The notes below the pieces were generated by a model. That model ran no database searches. It saw only the letters and a list, made by a program, of their open reading frames with translations, and was not told the origin of the DNA. Below, in pieces: positions 1-9,345 of a stretch of DNA of 64,000 nucleotides. This stretch comes from DASZTV01 sp035550655 (GTDB taxonomy: Bacteria > Actinomycetota > Actinomycetes > JAFAQI01), in the NCBI GenBank assembly GCA_035550655.1, contig DASZOU010000016.1, positions 76,012-140,011 of the forward strand, read 5' to 3'. The translations under genes were made by a program, and so were the position numbers. Positions within the stretch are counted from its first letter, which is position 1; each line of letters begins with the position of its first letter.

Positions 1-111
1 GCCGCCAGCCAGTCCGCGACCGAGAAGGCCGCAACCCTCGCGGCGGCTCAGGTCAACGCGACACTGGCGTTGGCGATCGCTACGTTCCTCGCCGTCACCG
101 GCGAGCACTAG
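1..111 (+). CDS. C-terminal fragment of an unrecognised protein
   Basis: An open frame enters from the left edge and ends at a TAG (109-111). It gives 36 residues rich in Ala and Thr with a hydrophobic stretch near the end (ATLALAIATFLAVTG), so it could be the tail of a helical or membrane protein. Its stop overlaps the stop of the convergent gene by four bases, an arrangement common between real convergent genes in compact genomes. No family can be assigned from so little sequence, and a chance open frame in GC-rich DNA is possible. Confidence 0.35.
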   Translation, partial: AASQSATEKAATLAAAQVNATLALAIATFLAVTGEH

Positions 112-797
112 CCCACCCACCAGCCGGCGAGGTTCACCACGACCAGTCCGGTCGCGGTGGCGACAGCGCCGGTCAGCCCGACGAGGGCCGACCTGGCCCG
201 CACACCGGGCACATGCGTGGGTGGCGTCGCGAACGGCGGAAGCCGGCTGAGCTGCAGCGCCGGGACGAACCGGCCGAGGAAATGAAGTCCGGTCGTGGAA
301 AGCCACACCACGAACGCGGCCTGGTGCAGCGTGACGGCATCCACCCGGAAGCCCAGCACGGTGAACAACGCCTCGTGGCTGGCGGACCCGAGTGCCACGA
401 GAGCGAGTCCGGTGCCGAGGACCGCGAAGGCGCCGAGCACCACCAGCGGTCCGAGCAGCCGAAGCAGTGTCGGTGGTGGACCGCTTTCGAGGTAGTGCGG
501 CGACCCGGAGTAGTACCGCAGCATGCGCCAGCCGGTGGTTGCGGTCTTCAGCAGCACCAGCGGGACGACGAAGGCGCCGAGGAAGACGTGGACGACCATG
601 AGGCTGCTCAGCGATATCAGCGTCGCGCACTCCATGAGGAAGACGCCGAGCAGGGCGAGTCCGATCCATGCCGTCAGCCGGGCGTTGCCGGCCGGGCCGC
701 CGGTCCCCGGCACCACCGGGTCGGCGCGGTGATGTCGGCCGATCGCGGTTGCGACGGTCTCTCCGATGACGTTGGTCGCGGTGAACGCTGGTGGCAT
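108..797 (-). CDS. Cytochrome-b-like four-helix membrane protein
   Basis: A 229-residue integral membrane protein with about four hydrophobic helices. Histidines inside or beside helices (VVHVFLG, TLHQAAFVVW, TGLHFLGR) are placed as heme ligands would be in b561-like cytochromes; heme binding is inference. The ATG at 797 lies one base after the TGA of the DoxX-Rieske gene, so the two are almost certainly translationally coupled. That suggests it passes electrons to or from the Rieske domain in the membrane. In-frame extension upstream is Arg-rich and is only the shadow of the Rieske gene. Exact family uncertain. Confidence 0.75.
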   Translation of the reverse strand: MPPAFTATNVIGETVATAIGRHHRADPVVPGTGGPAGNARLTAWIGLALLGVFLMECATLISLSSLMVVHVFLGAFVVPLVLLKTATTGWRMLRYYSGSPHYLESGPPPTLLRLLGPLVVLGAFAVLGTGLALVALGSASHEALFTVLGFRVDAVTLHQAAFVVWLSTTGLHFLGRFVPALQLSRLPPFATPPTHVPGVRARSALVGLTGAVATATGLVVVNLAGWWVG

Positions 798-798
798 C

Positions 799-1875
799 TC
801 AGTCGACTCGGATCTCGTGGTTGACGATGCGCGCGGGAATCTGACGCAACGGACTGGGCGGCGGTCCGGCAACCACCGCGCCCGTGCTTGCGCTGTACCG
901 CCCGCCGTGACACGGACAGAGGAACTCGTTGTTAGCAGCGTCGAATGAAACCGCGCAACCGGCATGCGTACACACCGCCGAAAAGGCAGCCACCTTCGAC
1001 GCCGACGGCCGCAACAGCCACGCGGGCTCGCCGGTCGCGGGATCGGTGAACTGCCGTCCCTGGCCAATCGGAATGGCACTGGCCGGCGCGAGCGCCGTAC
1101 CCGGCGCGGACGCGACGGAGCCGGAAGGCTGCGATGCCGTCTGTTGCGGCTGCGTAGCGGCATGGTGGTGATGCGGGTGCGATGTCGATGTCGCACTCGG
1201 CGAGGCGGATGGCGTCGTGGGGTCGAGGGCAAGACGCTGGCCCGAGCCTCGCTTGGTGCTGCCGGCCGCCCGACCGATGAGCGCGGTCATGCCGCCCAGG
1301 ATGCCGCCGACCACCGCGAGGAAGGCTGCAGATCTGGCACCGACGAGTACCTGCCTCCGGGCGAGGTCCGTGGGGCGGCTGGACCGGCGCGGGATCGCCT
1401 CCGCGCGTGCACTGATCCAGGCATCGAGGCTCAGTACGCCGCCGGCACCGCACATCGCGAAGACGGACCACGCGAAGACGAACACGATGTCCGAGCCGTA
1501 GAAGTATGGCGTCGTGGACCAGCTGACCGTGAGGAAGAACGTCAGCGACAGCAGCATGCCGCCGACGGCGGCGACCCGGGTGAACAGCCCCGCGACGATG
1601 CCCAGTGCCACGGCGAGCTCGCCGAAAGCGATCAGCAGCGCGACGAGGGTGGGCGCGTGCAGCGACATCCGAAGCAGCGGGGCAATAGGACTGGTCGCCT
1701 CGAGCGCCTTGGTCTGCGCGACGAACGATGTTGGCGATGAAGCGCGCAGATACGCCGGGTTGGCCAGCTTCTGCAGCGACGCGTACACGAAGGTGACGCC
1801 GAGGAAGCCGCGCAGCGGCAGCAGCCGCCAACCAAGCTGGTTGAACCGCAGGTGCTCCCACTGCGGTCCCCACAT
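799..1875 (-). CDS. DoxX-family membrane domain fused to a Rieske [2Fe-2S] domain
   Basis: 358 residues. Residues 1 to about 175 form a DoxX/DoxD-type four-helix membrane domain (FVYASLQKLANPAYL; later LIAFGELAVALGIVAGLFTR). A further hydrophobic segment (SAAFLAVVGGILGGMTALIG) follows, then a His/Pro/Thr-rich linker (SHPHHHHAATQPQQ), then a C-terminal Rieske domain. Cluster ligands are visible as CTHAGC (Cys302, His304) and CPCHGG (Cys320, His323). The Rieske domain is probably extracytoplasmic and could take electrons from quinol. The ATG at 1875 is chosen; an in-frame GTG at 1914 is possible. It is followed at once by the cytochrome-b-like gene, suggesting a two-protein redox unit. The substrate cannot be read from sequence. 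Confidence 0.85.
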   Translation of the reverse strand: MWGPQWEHLRFNQLGWRLLPLRGFLGVTFVYASLQKLANPAYLRASSPTSFVAQTKALEATSPIAPLLRMSLHAPTLVALLIAFGELAVALGIVAGLFTRVAAVGGMLLSLTFFLTVSWSTTPYFYGSDIVFVFAWSVFAMCGAGGVLSLDAWISARAEAIPRRSSRPTDLARRQVLVGARSAAFLAVVGGILGGMTALIGRAAGSTKRGSGQRLALDPTTPSASPSATSTSHPHHHHAATQPQQTASQPSGSVASAPGTALAPASAIPIGQGRQFTDPATGEPAWLLRPSASKVAAFSAVCTHAGCAVSFDAANNEFLCPCHGGRYSASTGAVVAGPPPSPLRQIPARIVNHEIRVD

Positions 1876-1963
1876 GCTCGGACGGCCAGGGCCGTCGGCA
1901 GGCGTCACGATTCGACGGTACGGGGCATTCCCTAAGAGATCCTTCAGGATGATCGGCGCGGCA

Positions 1964-2335
1964 TCATTCCGGCAGGTGGCAGACAGCCTCGACGTTGTTG
2001 CCATCCGGGTCCCGTACGAAGCCGCCGTAGTAGTTCGGGTGGTACTCGGGCCACAGCCGCGCCTCATGCAGCACCTCGGCGCCGGTCGCCGTGGCGGCCG
2101 CCATGAAGGCATCGACGGCGGCTCGGCTCGGCGCAGCGAAGGCGATGTGAGACTCGCGGAAGCCCGCGCCGGTCTGCTGGCCGCCGATCCAGAAGTCAGG
2201 TTTGGGCGGAACGCCGTAACCAATGGCCTCGCCGAAATCCATGACCCGCGATCCGCCCACACTCGCGAGCACAGCGTCGTAGAACGCGGCGCTGGCGACC
2301 GGGTCCGCACATTGAATCGACACGTGATCGAGCAT
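1964..2335 (-). CDS. VOC (glyoxalase/bleomycin-resistance fold) protein
   Basis: 123 residues, the usual size of a single-chain vicinal-oxygen-chelate protein with two beta-alpha-beta-beta-beta units. It begins LDHVSIQCADPVASAAFYDA, a typical N-terminal unit with the first metal-ligand His. SHIAFAAPSRAAVDAF opens the second unit and FVRDPDGNNVEAVCH carries the end-of-domain DPDGN and Glu motif. Members are dioxygenases, isomerases, lyases or antibiotic-binding proteins; nothing here indicates a substrate. It is separated by about 90 bases from the DoxX-Rieske gene, so cotranscription is possible but not shown. Confidence 0.85.
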   Translation of the reverse strand: MLDHVSIQCADPVASAAFYDAVLASVGGSRVMDFGEAIGYGVPPKPDFWIGGQQTGAGFRESHIAFAAPSRAAVDAFMAAATATGAEVLHEARLWPEYHPNYYGGFVRDPDGNNVEAVCHLPE

Positions 2336-2465
2336 TCGCCCTTCCTATCGCCTGAGCGGGCAAACCGCCATGCGGCCGCGAATGCCCTAGCCTCGTGGCA
2401 GGTGTGCCGGGAAGTCTGGTCGGCGTCGCAGGCGCAATTCCCGGACTTCTGATGCGAGGCTGACC

Positions 2466-4064
2466 GTGCACACCGCTGAGATCGTGCTGGGGCTCGTCGT
2501 CTTGGCCTCAGCCGTCACAACCTTTGCCGAGCGGCTGGGCGTCCCTGCACCCTCGTTACTCGTGCTGGCGGGCCTCGGCGTCGGGCTGATTCCCGGCGTC
2601 CCTGCCGTGCACGTCACGCCCGAGATCGTGAGCCTGGTCGTACTGCCACCCCTGCTCTACTCGGCGGCGGTCGACGTCGTTGTCACCGATCTGCTCACGG
2701 TCATCCGGCCGGTAGCAATGCTCGCCGTCGGCCTCGTCGTCGCATCGGCGGTCGCGGTCGCGTACGTAGCTCACTGGGTGACGCCGGAAATCGACGTGCA
2801 GGTAGGCCTCGTACTTGGCGCGGTGCTGGCAAGCACTGACCCAGTCGCGGTGAGCGCGCTCGCCCGGCGCCTCAACCTCCCGGCCCGGATGCTGGCGGTC
2901 GTGCAAGGCGAGAGCCTGCTGAACGACGCCACCTCGTTGCTGCTGTTCCAGGTCGTCGTGACCGGCGTTGCAGCGGATCATTTCGGCGGTGCAGGAAGCA
3001 TCACGCTGCGTTTCATCGAGCTCGGGGTCGGCGGTGCAGCGCTCGGCATCACGTGCGCGGTCGGCGTCCGCATGCTGCACGAGCGGATCAACGATCCGGT
3101 GCTCGAAGCCGTCATCGCGATCCTGAGCCCGTATGCGATCTACGTCGTGGCCCAAGTCGCGCACACCTCAGGTGTCACCGCGGTCGTGTTCGGCGGTCTC
3201 TACCTCGGTCGGCGCCGCTACCAGATCCTGCAAGGACCATCGAGGCTGCGGATCACCCAGATCTACGACGTAGTGGTATTCCTGCTCGAGAGCGCGGTCT
3301 TCGCGATCATCGGCCTCGAGCTGCCAGGGCTGGTCCGTGACCTTCCCAGGGGCGAACACGACTTCGCCCTGGTCGCAGCCGCACTGACGGCGACACTCCT
3401 GGTTGCCCGGCTGCTTTGGGTCACAGGTGCGACCTTTCTGCCGGGCTTGCTGGATGCTTCGGGGACGCAATCCCACCGCCGCTCTCGCGTGGTCGCCGTG
3501 GTGTCCTGGGCGGGCACCCGCGGCGTCGTCCCGCTGGCCGCCGCTCTCTCGATTCCGCTGACAACGAAGAGTGGCGCGGCCTTCCCGCATCGCGTGTTGC
3601 TCTTGGTGCTGACCTCGACGTGCACGGCGATCACGTTGGTGGTGCAGGGACTTAGCCTGCGCCCTGTCGTGCAGCGCGCCGGTGTCGTCGCCGACCCTCA
3701 GGTGCGCACGCACCAGGAGGCGCTCGCACGGCACGCAGCGCTGGCCGCGGCGATGGGGCGCCTGCAGGAGCTGCAGGACATGGAGGCTGCGTCGTCAGCG
3801 GCTGTCGAGTGGCTGACGCGCGAGTTTCGGGATCGGCTCGAGCGAGCCGAGTCTGTTCTTCGCGGGCTGGAGCAGACCGAGGCCGATCACGAGCAGCGGA
3901 CGACCGTCGCGACGCGCGAGGAGATGAGGTCCCTGCGACGCGAGCTCATCGCGGTCGAAACCTCGCGTCTGCACGAGCTCGTCGAAGCGGGACAGATCAG
4001 CGAGTCGGTGCGGCGCAAGGTGCAACGGATGCTTGATCTCGACGAGTCGCGCGCCACCGACTAG
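2466..4064 (+). CDS. Na+/H+ antiporter, CPA1 (NhaP/NHE) family
   Basis: 532 residues with about twelve N-terminal membrane helices and a hydrophilic, partly coiled-coil tail from about residue 415. Family marks are the ion-binding region GESLLNDATSLLLF with its Asn-Asp pair, ALVLAST-type and SDPVAVSAL-like segments (ASTDPVAVSALARRL), and WAGTRGVVPLAAALSIP. It should exchange cytoplasmic Na+ (or K+) for protons at the cytoplasmic membrane. Start GTG at 2466 has an AGG purine run about six bases upstream. It converges with the Kdp-CorA operon with no spacer (stop 4064, next stop begins 4065), which puts several cation transporters side by side. Confidence 0.92.
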   Translation: MHTAEIVLGLVVLASAVTTFAERLGVPAPSLLVLAGLGVGLIPGVPAVHVTPEIVSLVVLPPLLYSAAVDVVVTDLLTVIRPVAMLAVGLVVASAVAVAYVAHWVTPEIDVQVGLVLGAVLASTDPVAVSALARRLNLPARMLAVVQGESLLNDATSLLLFQVVVTGVAADHFGGAGSITLRFIELGVGGAALGITCAVGVRMLHERINDPVLEAVIAILSPYAIYVVAQVAHTSGVTAVVFGGLYLGRRRYQILQGPSRLRITQIYDVVVFLLESAVFAIIGLELPGLVRDLPRGEHDFALVAAALTATLLVARLLWVTGATFLPGLLDASGTQSHRRSRVVAVVSWAGTRGVVPLAAALSIPLTTKSGAAFPHRVLLLVLTSTCTAITLVVQGLSLRPVVQRAGVVADPQVRTHQEALARHAALAAAMGRLQELQDMEAASSAAVEWLTREFRDRLERAESVLRGLEQTEADHEQRTTVATREEMRSLRRELIAVETSRLHELVEAGQISESVRRKVQRMLDLDESRATD

Positions 4065-5195
4065 TCACAACCAGCCGCGCCTTCGGAATGCGACGTAGAG
4101 GGCGACACACACCCCGCCCATCAGACCGATCGCAAAGGGATAGCCCCAGTACCAGTTGAGTTCGGGCATGTGACGGAAGTTCATCCCGTACACCGTGCCG
4201 ATCAGCGTTGGCGCGAACAGGATCGCGGCCCACGCAGAGACCTTCTTGACCTCTTCGTTCTGCGCCTGCATTTCCTCGTTCTGCGCCTGCGTGACCAGGG
4301 TCGCGTTGACGGTGAGGATGTCCTGCAGCGCTTGCCGGAAGGTGTCCACGCGTTCGACAGCCGTCGTGGCATGGTCGGTGACGTCACGCAGGTAGCTGCG
4401 CAGGTCATCCCCGACGCCGTACTTGTCGGAGCCGACACTGAGCCGCTCGAGCATCCCGGGTAGGGGCCGGGTCGCCCGCTGGAACTCGACGACCTCTCGG
4501 CTCAGCTCGTAGATGCGACGTGACGCACCCGGCGCCCCTCGGAACACCTCGGTCTCGATCTCGTCGATGTCGTTCTGCAACCCGCTGACCACCGGCGCGT
4601 AGCCGTCCACCACGGCGTCACAGATCGCGTAGAGAACGGCCTCGGGTCCGCGGGCCAGCAGCTCCGGGTCCGATTCCATCCGTCGCCGTACCGCCGACAG
4701 ATCGGGGGTTTCGCTGTGCCGAACGGAGATGACGAAGTTAGGACCGACGAACAGGTGCAGCTCGCCGAAATCGACGGTCTCCGACTCGTCGATGTAACGG
4801 GCCGGTCGCAGCACGACGAAGAGCACATCGTCGTACCGCTCGAGCTTGGGTCGCTGATGCGCGACGATCGCGTCCTCGACGGCGAGCTCGTGCAATGAGA
4901 ACTGCCCGGCGAGAGCGAGCAGCTGCTCCTCAGGCGGCCGATACAGCCCGATCCAGGCCATGCCATCGGGCTCGCCTTGAAGCACACCGAGCACCTCGAA
5001 CATGTCGGTCGGGGAGTGCGCACGGCGGCCACCCACATAGATTGCGCAGTCGACGACGGTGTTCGTCTCCCGTTGCAACGGCGCGGGCCGAGGGTCCATC
5101 GACCGTTCCGGCGAGTCGAGCGCGCCTCGGTGCGCAGGACGCCGGATCAGGCTGCGAGCCCGTCCCGCTCGCGGCGGCTGACTCGCTGTCGCCAT
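4065..5195 (-). CDS. CorA-family divalent cation transporter
   Basis: 376 residues. A large soluble N-terminal region rich in acidic and helical sequence is followed by two C-terminal membrane helices. The signature YGMNF lies after the first helix (LIGTVYGMNF), with the MPEL periplasmic loop just behind it, as in CorA Mg2+/Co2+ channels. The ATG at 5195 overlaps the kdpE TGA by one base (TGATG); an in-frame GTG at 5198 is the alternative. This tight junction makes it the last gene of the Kdp operon, which is unusual and suggests coupled K+ and Mg2+ uptake under KdpE control (inference). Confidence 0.93.
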   Translation of the reverse strand: MATASQPPRAGRARSLIRRPAHRGALDSPERSMDPRPAPLQRETNTVVDCAIYVGGRRAHSPTDMFEVLGVLQGEPDGMAWIGLYRPPEEQLLALAGQFSLHELAVEDAIVAHQRPKLERYDDVLFVVLRPARYIDESETVDFGELHLFVGPNFVISVRHSETPDLSAVRRRMESDPELLARGPEAVLYAICDAVVDGYAPVVSGLQNDIDEIETEVFRGAPGASRRIYELSREVVEFQRATRPLPGMLERLSVGSDKYGVGDDLRSYLRDVTDHATTAVERVDTFRQALQDILTVNATLVTQAQNEEMQAQNEEVKKVSAWAAILFAPTLIGTVYGMNFRHMPELNWYWGYPFAIGLMGGVCVALYVAFRRRGWL

Positions 5196-5896
5196 CACGT
5201 CACCGTCGTCTCGGGCTGGAACCGGTAGCCCATCCCGGGCTCGGTCAGCAGGTGCTTCGGCCGAGCCGGATTCTGTTCGATCTTGCGGCGCAACTGTGCC
5301 ATGTACTGCCGCAGATAGTGCGCCACATCGTCATGATGCGGCCCGCGGACGCCGCGGATCAGCTCGCGCTGGGTCACGAGACGGCCAGGATTGCGAACCA
5401 GGATCTCCAGCAGGTGCCACTCGGTCGGCGTCAGCCGCACCTCAGCCGCCGTCCCGTCCGCACCGGCCTTGCTGACCCGATGCGCCTGAAGATCGACGGT
5501 GACGTCACCGATCTGGACGACCGTTGTCGCGTCGCCACCCGCTCGGCGGGTCACCGCCCGGACCCGGGCCACCAGCTCGTCGACGTTGAACGGCTTGGTG
5601 ACGTAGTCGTCTGCGCCGGCATCGAGTGCCCTGATCTTCTCGTCGCTGTTGAGCCGGCCGGACAAGATCACGATCGGGGTGTTGGACCAACCCCGGATCG
5701 CCTGGATGACGTCGATCCCGTCGATGTCCGGAAGCCCGAGGTCGAGCACGATGAGGTCCGGCCGCTCCTTGGCGGCGGCGTCAAGGGCCTGGCGACCGGT
5801 CGTCGCGGTGGACACGTCGTACGACCGCGCGCTCAGGTTGACCCGCAGCGCCCGGAGAATCTGTGGTTCGTCATCGACGACCAGGACCTTCGTCAT
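5195..5896 (-). CDS. kdpE: Response regulator KdpE (OmpR/PhoB family)
   Basis: 233 residues. The receiver domain starts TKVLVVDDEPQILRALRV and carries the phospho-acceptor Asp52 in LIVLDLGLPDIDG, with the conserved Lys in DDYVTKPF. The C-terminal half is a winged-helix DNA-binding domain (LTPTEWHLLEILVRNPGRLVT and GMGYRF). It follows kdpD with an ATGA overlap and precedes the CorA gene with a TGATG overlap. It should activate the kdp promoter under K+ limitation or osmotic stress; the phased CGTCAGGA repeats at 13868-13929 are the likely binding sites (inference). Confidence 0.96.
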   Translation of the reverse strand: MTKVLVVDDEPQILRALRVNLSARSYDVSTATTGRQALDAAAKERPDLIVLDLGLPDIDGIDVIQAIRGWSNTPIVILSGRLNSDEKIRALDAGADDYVTKPFNVDELVARVRAVTRRAGGDATTVVQIGDVTVDLQAHRVSKAGADGTAAEVRLTPTEWHLLEILVRNPGRLVTQRELIRGVRGPHHDDVAHYLRQYMAQLRRKIEQNPARPKHLLTEPGMGYRFQPETTVT

Positions 5897-8436
5897 GTCG
5901 TCGACATCTCGGTGATGTCGGTTCCGGGCTGGGCCGGCTCGGCGGTCCGCAGCTGGATCACCATCGTGAGCCCGCCCCCGGGCGTCTCCTCCGGCGCGAG
6001 ATGACCGCCCATTGCCTCCGTGAGCCCGCGGGCAAGCGCCAAGCCCAGACCGACGCCAGTGGTGTTGTCGGTGTCACCGAGACGCTGGAACGGCGTGAAG
6101 ATGCGCTCCCAGTCGGTATGCGGAACGCCAGGCCCGTAGTCGCTGACCCGCAGCTCGACCCATTCGCCATGCGCACTGGCGGAGATGCGAGGTGGGCTGT
6201 CCGGGCGGGAGAAGCGCAGCGCGTTGGCGACGACATTGGCGATCACGCGCTCGAGCAGCGCCGGATCGGCCGAGGCCTCGGGCAAGGTGCTCGGAATGTC
6301 GATCTCGACCGGGTTCGCAGCGGCCCCGAAGCCATCGAGGACGAGCGGAACGACCTCGTCGAGCCGGGTCGGTTCAGGGAAGACGGACAGGGCGCCGGCC
6401 TGCAGCCGGCTCATGTCCAACAGGTTCTCGACGAGTCGCGTGAGCCGCTGCAACGACTCGCTCGCAGTCGCGACGAGCTCAGCGCGTTCTTCATCGGTCC
6501 ACGGGATCTCGGTGTTGCTGAGACTGTCCACTGCCGCGGTGGCCGACGACAGCGGCGATCGCAGGTCGTGACTGACCGCCGCGAGCAACGCGGTTCGCAT
6601 CCGGTCGGCTTCCGCGAGTGGTTTGGCCGCGGCGGCAGCGTCCGACAACCGCTGCTGCTCCAGTGCGATCGCCGCATGGACCGCGAACACGCTGAGCAGC
6701 CGCTGGTCCTCGACACGCGGGAGGCGGCCTCGCACCGCGAGCGCCAGCCGCTCCCCGGCAGTGGCACTGGCGTCGCCGTCCTCAGGGCGGGCACTCGGCG
6801 GGCCCCCCATACATGCGACAACCGTCCACGCCTCCGTCCCGACGTCGCGCTCGAGCAGGGTGACCGCGTCGAGCGAGAGCGTCTCACGCAGCCGTTCGAG
6901 CATCGCAGGGATCACGGTCTCGCCGCGCAGGACGCTGCCGGCGAGCGTTGCGAGCGTCTGTGACTCGGCCGTGGCTCGTGCCGCCTGCGATGTTCGCCGG
7001 GCGGCGATGTCGACGATCCAGCTGACGGCGGCCGCCACGATTATGAAGGCGACGATCGCGATCACGTTGTCGCGTTCCGAGATTGTCCATCGATGGATCG
7101 GCGGCGTGAAGTAGTAGTTGAGCAGCAGGCTTGCCGCGATGGCCGTCATGATCCCGGGGTAGGCGCCTCCGATCACCGACACGGCCACGACGGCGACGAG
7201 GAACGCCAACAGATCACTCGTGAGGTTGAGCTGGTCCCGTACGTGCGTCAACAGCAAGGTGAGCAGCGGCAAGACGACCGCCGCCGTGACCGCTCCCTGC
7301 ACGCGGCGCCGGCGCGTCAGGCCGCCGGTCAACGACGGCAACCCCACCCGGCCGCGAGCCGCCCGTTCGTGGCTCACCATGTGGACGTCGATGTCGCCCG
7401 AGAGCCGAACGGTGGTCGCCCCGATACCGGGGCCGCTGAAGAAAGTGGCCAGCGCAGACCGGCGTGACGCGCCGAGCACGAGCTGCGTCGCGTTCTCGCC
7501 GCGGGCGAAGGTCAGCAACGCCTGCGGGACGTTGTCACCGACGATCTCGTGGTAGCTGCCGCCGAGCGACTCCAGCACCCGCCGCTGCTCGGCGAGGTAC
7601 GCCGGGCTTGCGCCGCTGAGCCCGTCGGACCGGTTGATGTGGACGCCGAGGAGATCCGCCCCGCCGCGGGCCGCGATCCGGCCGGCGCGCCGGATCAGGG
7701 TCTCACCCTCAGGCCCTCCCGTGAGCGCGACGACGACCCGCTCCCTGGTTTCCCAGGTGCCTTCGATGTCGTGGTCGCGACGGTACTGCTGCAAGGTGTC
7801 ATCGACCTTGTCCGCCAACCACAGCAGGGCAAGCTCGCGGAGCGCGGTGAGGTTGCCCACTCGGAAGTAGTTGCCGAGAGCGGCGTCGATCTTCTCGGCA
7901 GCGTAGATGTTGCCGTGCGCCATTCGCCGGCGCAGCGCCTCCGGCGTGATGTCCACCAGCTCGACCTGGTCGGCCGCCCGGACGATCGCGTCGGGGACGG
8001 TCTCCCGCTGGCGGATTCCGGTGATCTTCTCGACGACGTCGTTGACCGACTCCAAGTGCTGGACGTTGACCGTGCTCAACACGGTGATCCCCGCATCGAG
8101 GAGGTCCTGAACGTCCCGCCAGCGCTTCTCGTGCTTGCACCCCGGCACGTTCGTGTGCGCCAGCTCGTCGACGCAAACCACCTCGGGCTTGCGCTCGAGG
8201 ATGGCGTCGACGTCCATCTCCTCGAAGGTCGAATCCCGGTACGCAATCGACTTGCGCGGGATGACCTCAAGATCACCGATCATCGCCCGCGTGCGGGCAC
8301 GCCCGTGCGTCTCGACAAAGCCAACGACGACATCAGTGCCGCGGGACTTGCGGCGGTGCGCCTCACCCAGCATGGCGTAGGTCTTGCCGACGCCAGGTGC
8401 TGCGCCTAGGTAGATCCGCAGCGTCCCGCGAGCCAC
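5893..8436 (-). CDS. kdpD: Sensor histidine kinase KdpD
   Basis: 847 residues with the full KdpD architecture. The N-terminal KdpD domain has the Walker A-like APGVGKTYAML and FVETHGR; a USP-like domain follows to about residue 370; four membrane helices of the DUF4118 type occupy about 395-500. A GAF-like segment, a HisKA domain (AVSHDLRSPLSSA, phospho-His) and a HATPase domain (GVGLGLALARGLTEAMGG) complete it. It senses K+ status and controls KdpE phosphorylation. GTG start at 8436 has a strong AGGAGG ribosome-binding site that overlaps the kdpC stop, so expression is coupled to the pump genes. Confidence 0.96.
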   Translation of the reverse strand: MARGTLRIYLGAAPGVGKTYAMLGEAHRRKSRGTDVVVGFVETHGRARTRAMIGDLEVIPRKSIAYRDSTFEEMDVDAILERKPEVVCVDELAHTNVPGCKHEKRWRDVQDLLDAGITVLSTVNVQHLESVNDVVEKITGIRQRETVPDAIVRAADQVELVDITPEALRRRMAHGNIYAAEKIDAALGNYFRVGNLTALRELALLWLADKVDDTLQQYRRDHDIEGTWETRERVVVALTGGPEGETLIRRAGRIAARGGADLLGVHINRSDGLSGASPAYLAEQRRVLESLGGSYHEIVGDNVPQALLTFARGENATQLVLGASRRSALATFFSGPGIGATTVRLSGDIDVHMVSHERAARGRVGLPSLTGGLTRRRRVQGAVTAAVVLPLLTLLLTHVRDQLNLTSDLLAFLVAVVAVSVIGGAYPGIMTAIAASLLLNYYFTPPIHRWTISERDNVIAIVAFIIVAAAVSWIVDIAARRTSQAARATAESQTLATLAGSVLRGETVIPAMLERLRETLSLDAVTLLERDVGTEAWTVVACMGGPPSARPEDGDASATAGERLALAVRGRLPRVEDQRLLSVFAVHAAIALEQQRLSDAAAAAKPLAEADRMRTALLAAVSHDLRSPLSSATAAVDSLSNTEIPWTDEERAELVATASESLQRLTRLVENLLDMSRLQAGALSVFPEPTRLDEVVPLVLDGFGAAANPVEIDIPSTLPEASADPALLERVIANVVANALRFSRPDSPPRISASAHGEWVELRVSDYGPGVPHTDWERIFTPFQRLGDTDNTTGVGLGLALARGLTEAMGGHLAPEETPGGGLTMVIQLRTAEPAQPGTDITEMSTT

Positions 8437-8445
8437 TGACGCCTC

Positions 8446-9345
8446 CTAGGCCTGCAACCGATCGAGGGCGAGATTGAGCTGGAGCACGTTGACGGCCGGT
8501 TCCCCCATGAATCCCAGTGTGCGGCCTGACGTGTACTTGTGCACCAGATTGATCACCGTTGCGAGCGGCAGGTTGCGGACCTTCGCAACGCGTGGCGCCT
8601 GCAGGTCGGCGTACGCGACCGAGATATCGGGGTCGAGGCCGCTGCCACTGGCGGTGACGGCATCCGGCGGGACCGGGTTGTCCGGCCAGGCCTTGCCGGG
8701 TCCGTGGACGAGCACGATCTTGCCGATCCGATAGTCAATGCCGAACTTCGCACACTGCACCGGCATCCCGTCGTACGTCGTGATGAACGGCTTCGCCGGG
8801 CACTCCTGGTTGACGCTGACGACGCTCTTGACCGCGCCGGTGAGACCGTTCGTGCGAATGACCGAGAGCACAGCGCCGATCCCGTCTGCGGTGCAGTAGG
8901 GACGCCGTCCGTTGACGCCCTCGAGCGTGCCGACCGCAAGGCTGCGGCTGCACACGTCCGTCAGCTCACCGGGCCGGCCGGGGTTGTCGGTCGGGTCGGA
9001 CGGGTCGGGCAGCTCGTCGATGATCTCCTCGGGGCCGAGGTTCGACGCGCTGCTTGCCGTCGGGTCGTAACCGGCGCCGGCATCCGACGGCCGGGACTGG
9101 AAGTACTTCGGGATCGGGTTTCCCTTGGCGTCGGTGAACGACTGGCCGAGCACCGCCGAGCCGACGACCTTCCCGTCGAGCCGGATCAGGGAGCCGTCGG
9201 CCCGGTGCTTCAGCCCCGGGACCTGCGCGATGAGCGTGATCACGACCGGGTAGAGGATCCCGAAGACCACGGTGAGCACGAGAAGTCCTCGCAGCGCCGC
9301 CACATGTTGGCGGACCCAGGTGGGAAGTCTGTCCACGATCGTCAC
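8446..9345 (-). CDS. kdpC: K+-transporting ATPase subunit KdpC, with long insertion
   Basis: 299 residues against roughly 190-220 for most KdpC proteins. The N-terminus has the single membrane helix (LRGLLVLTVVFGILYPVVIT), then QSFTDAKGNPIPKYFQSRPS and SASNLGPE, and the C-terminal TASGSGLDPDIS and LNLALDRL, all typical. Between about residues 106 and 228 there is a family-atypical insertion containing four Cys (CSRS, PYCTAD, QECPAK, VQCAKF) in the extracytoplasmic part, possibly forming two disulphides. KdpC stabilises the KdpFABC complex. The GTG start overlaps the kdpB stop (GTGA). Confidence 0.95.
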   Translation of the reverse strand: MTIVDRLPTWVRQHVAALRGLLVLTVVFGILYPVVITLIAQVPGLKHRADGSLIRLDGKVVGSAVLGQSFTDAKGNPIPKYFQSRPSDAGAGYDPTASSASNLGPEEIIDELPDPSDPTDNPGRPGELTDVCSRSLAVGTLEGVNGRRPYCTADGIGAVLSVIRTNGLTGAVKSVVSVNQECPAKPFITTYDGMPVQCAKFGIDYRIGKIVLVHGPGKAWPDNPVPPDAVTASGSGLDPDISVAYADLQAPRVAKVRNLPLATVINLVHKYTSGRTLGFMGEPAVNVLQLNLALDRLQA

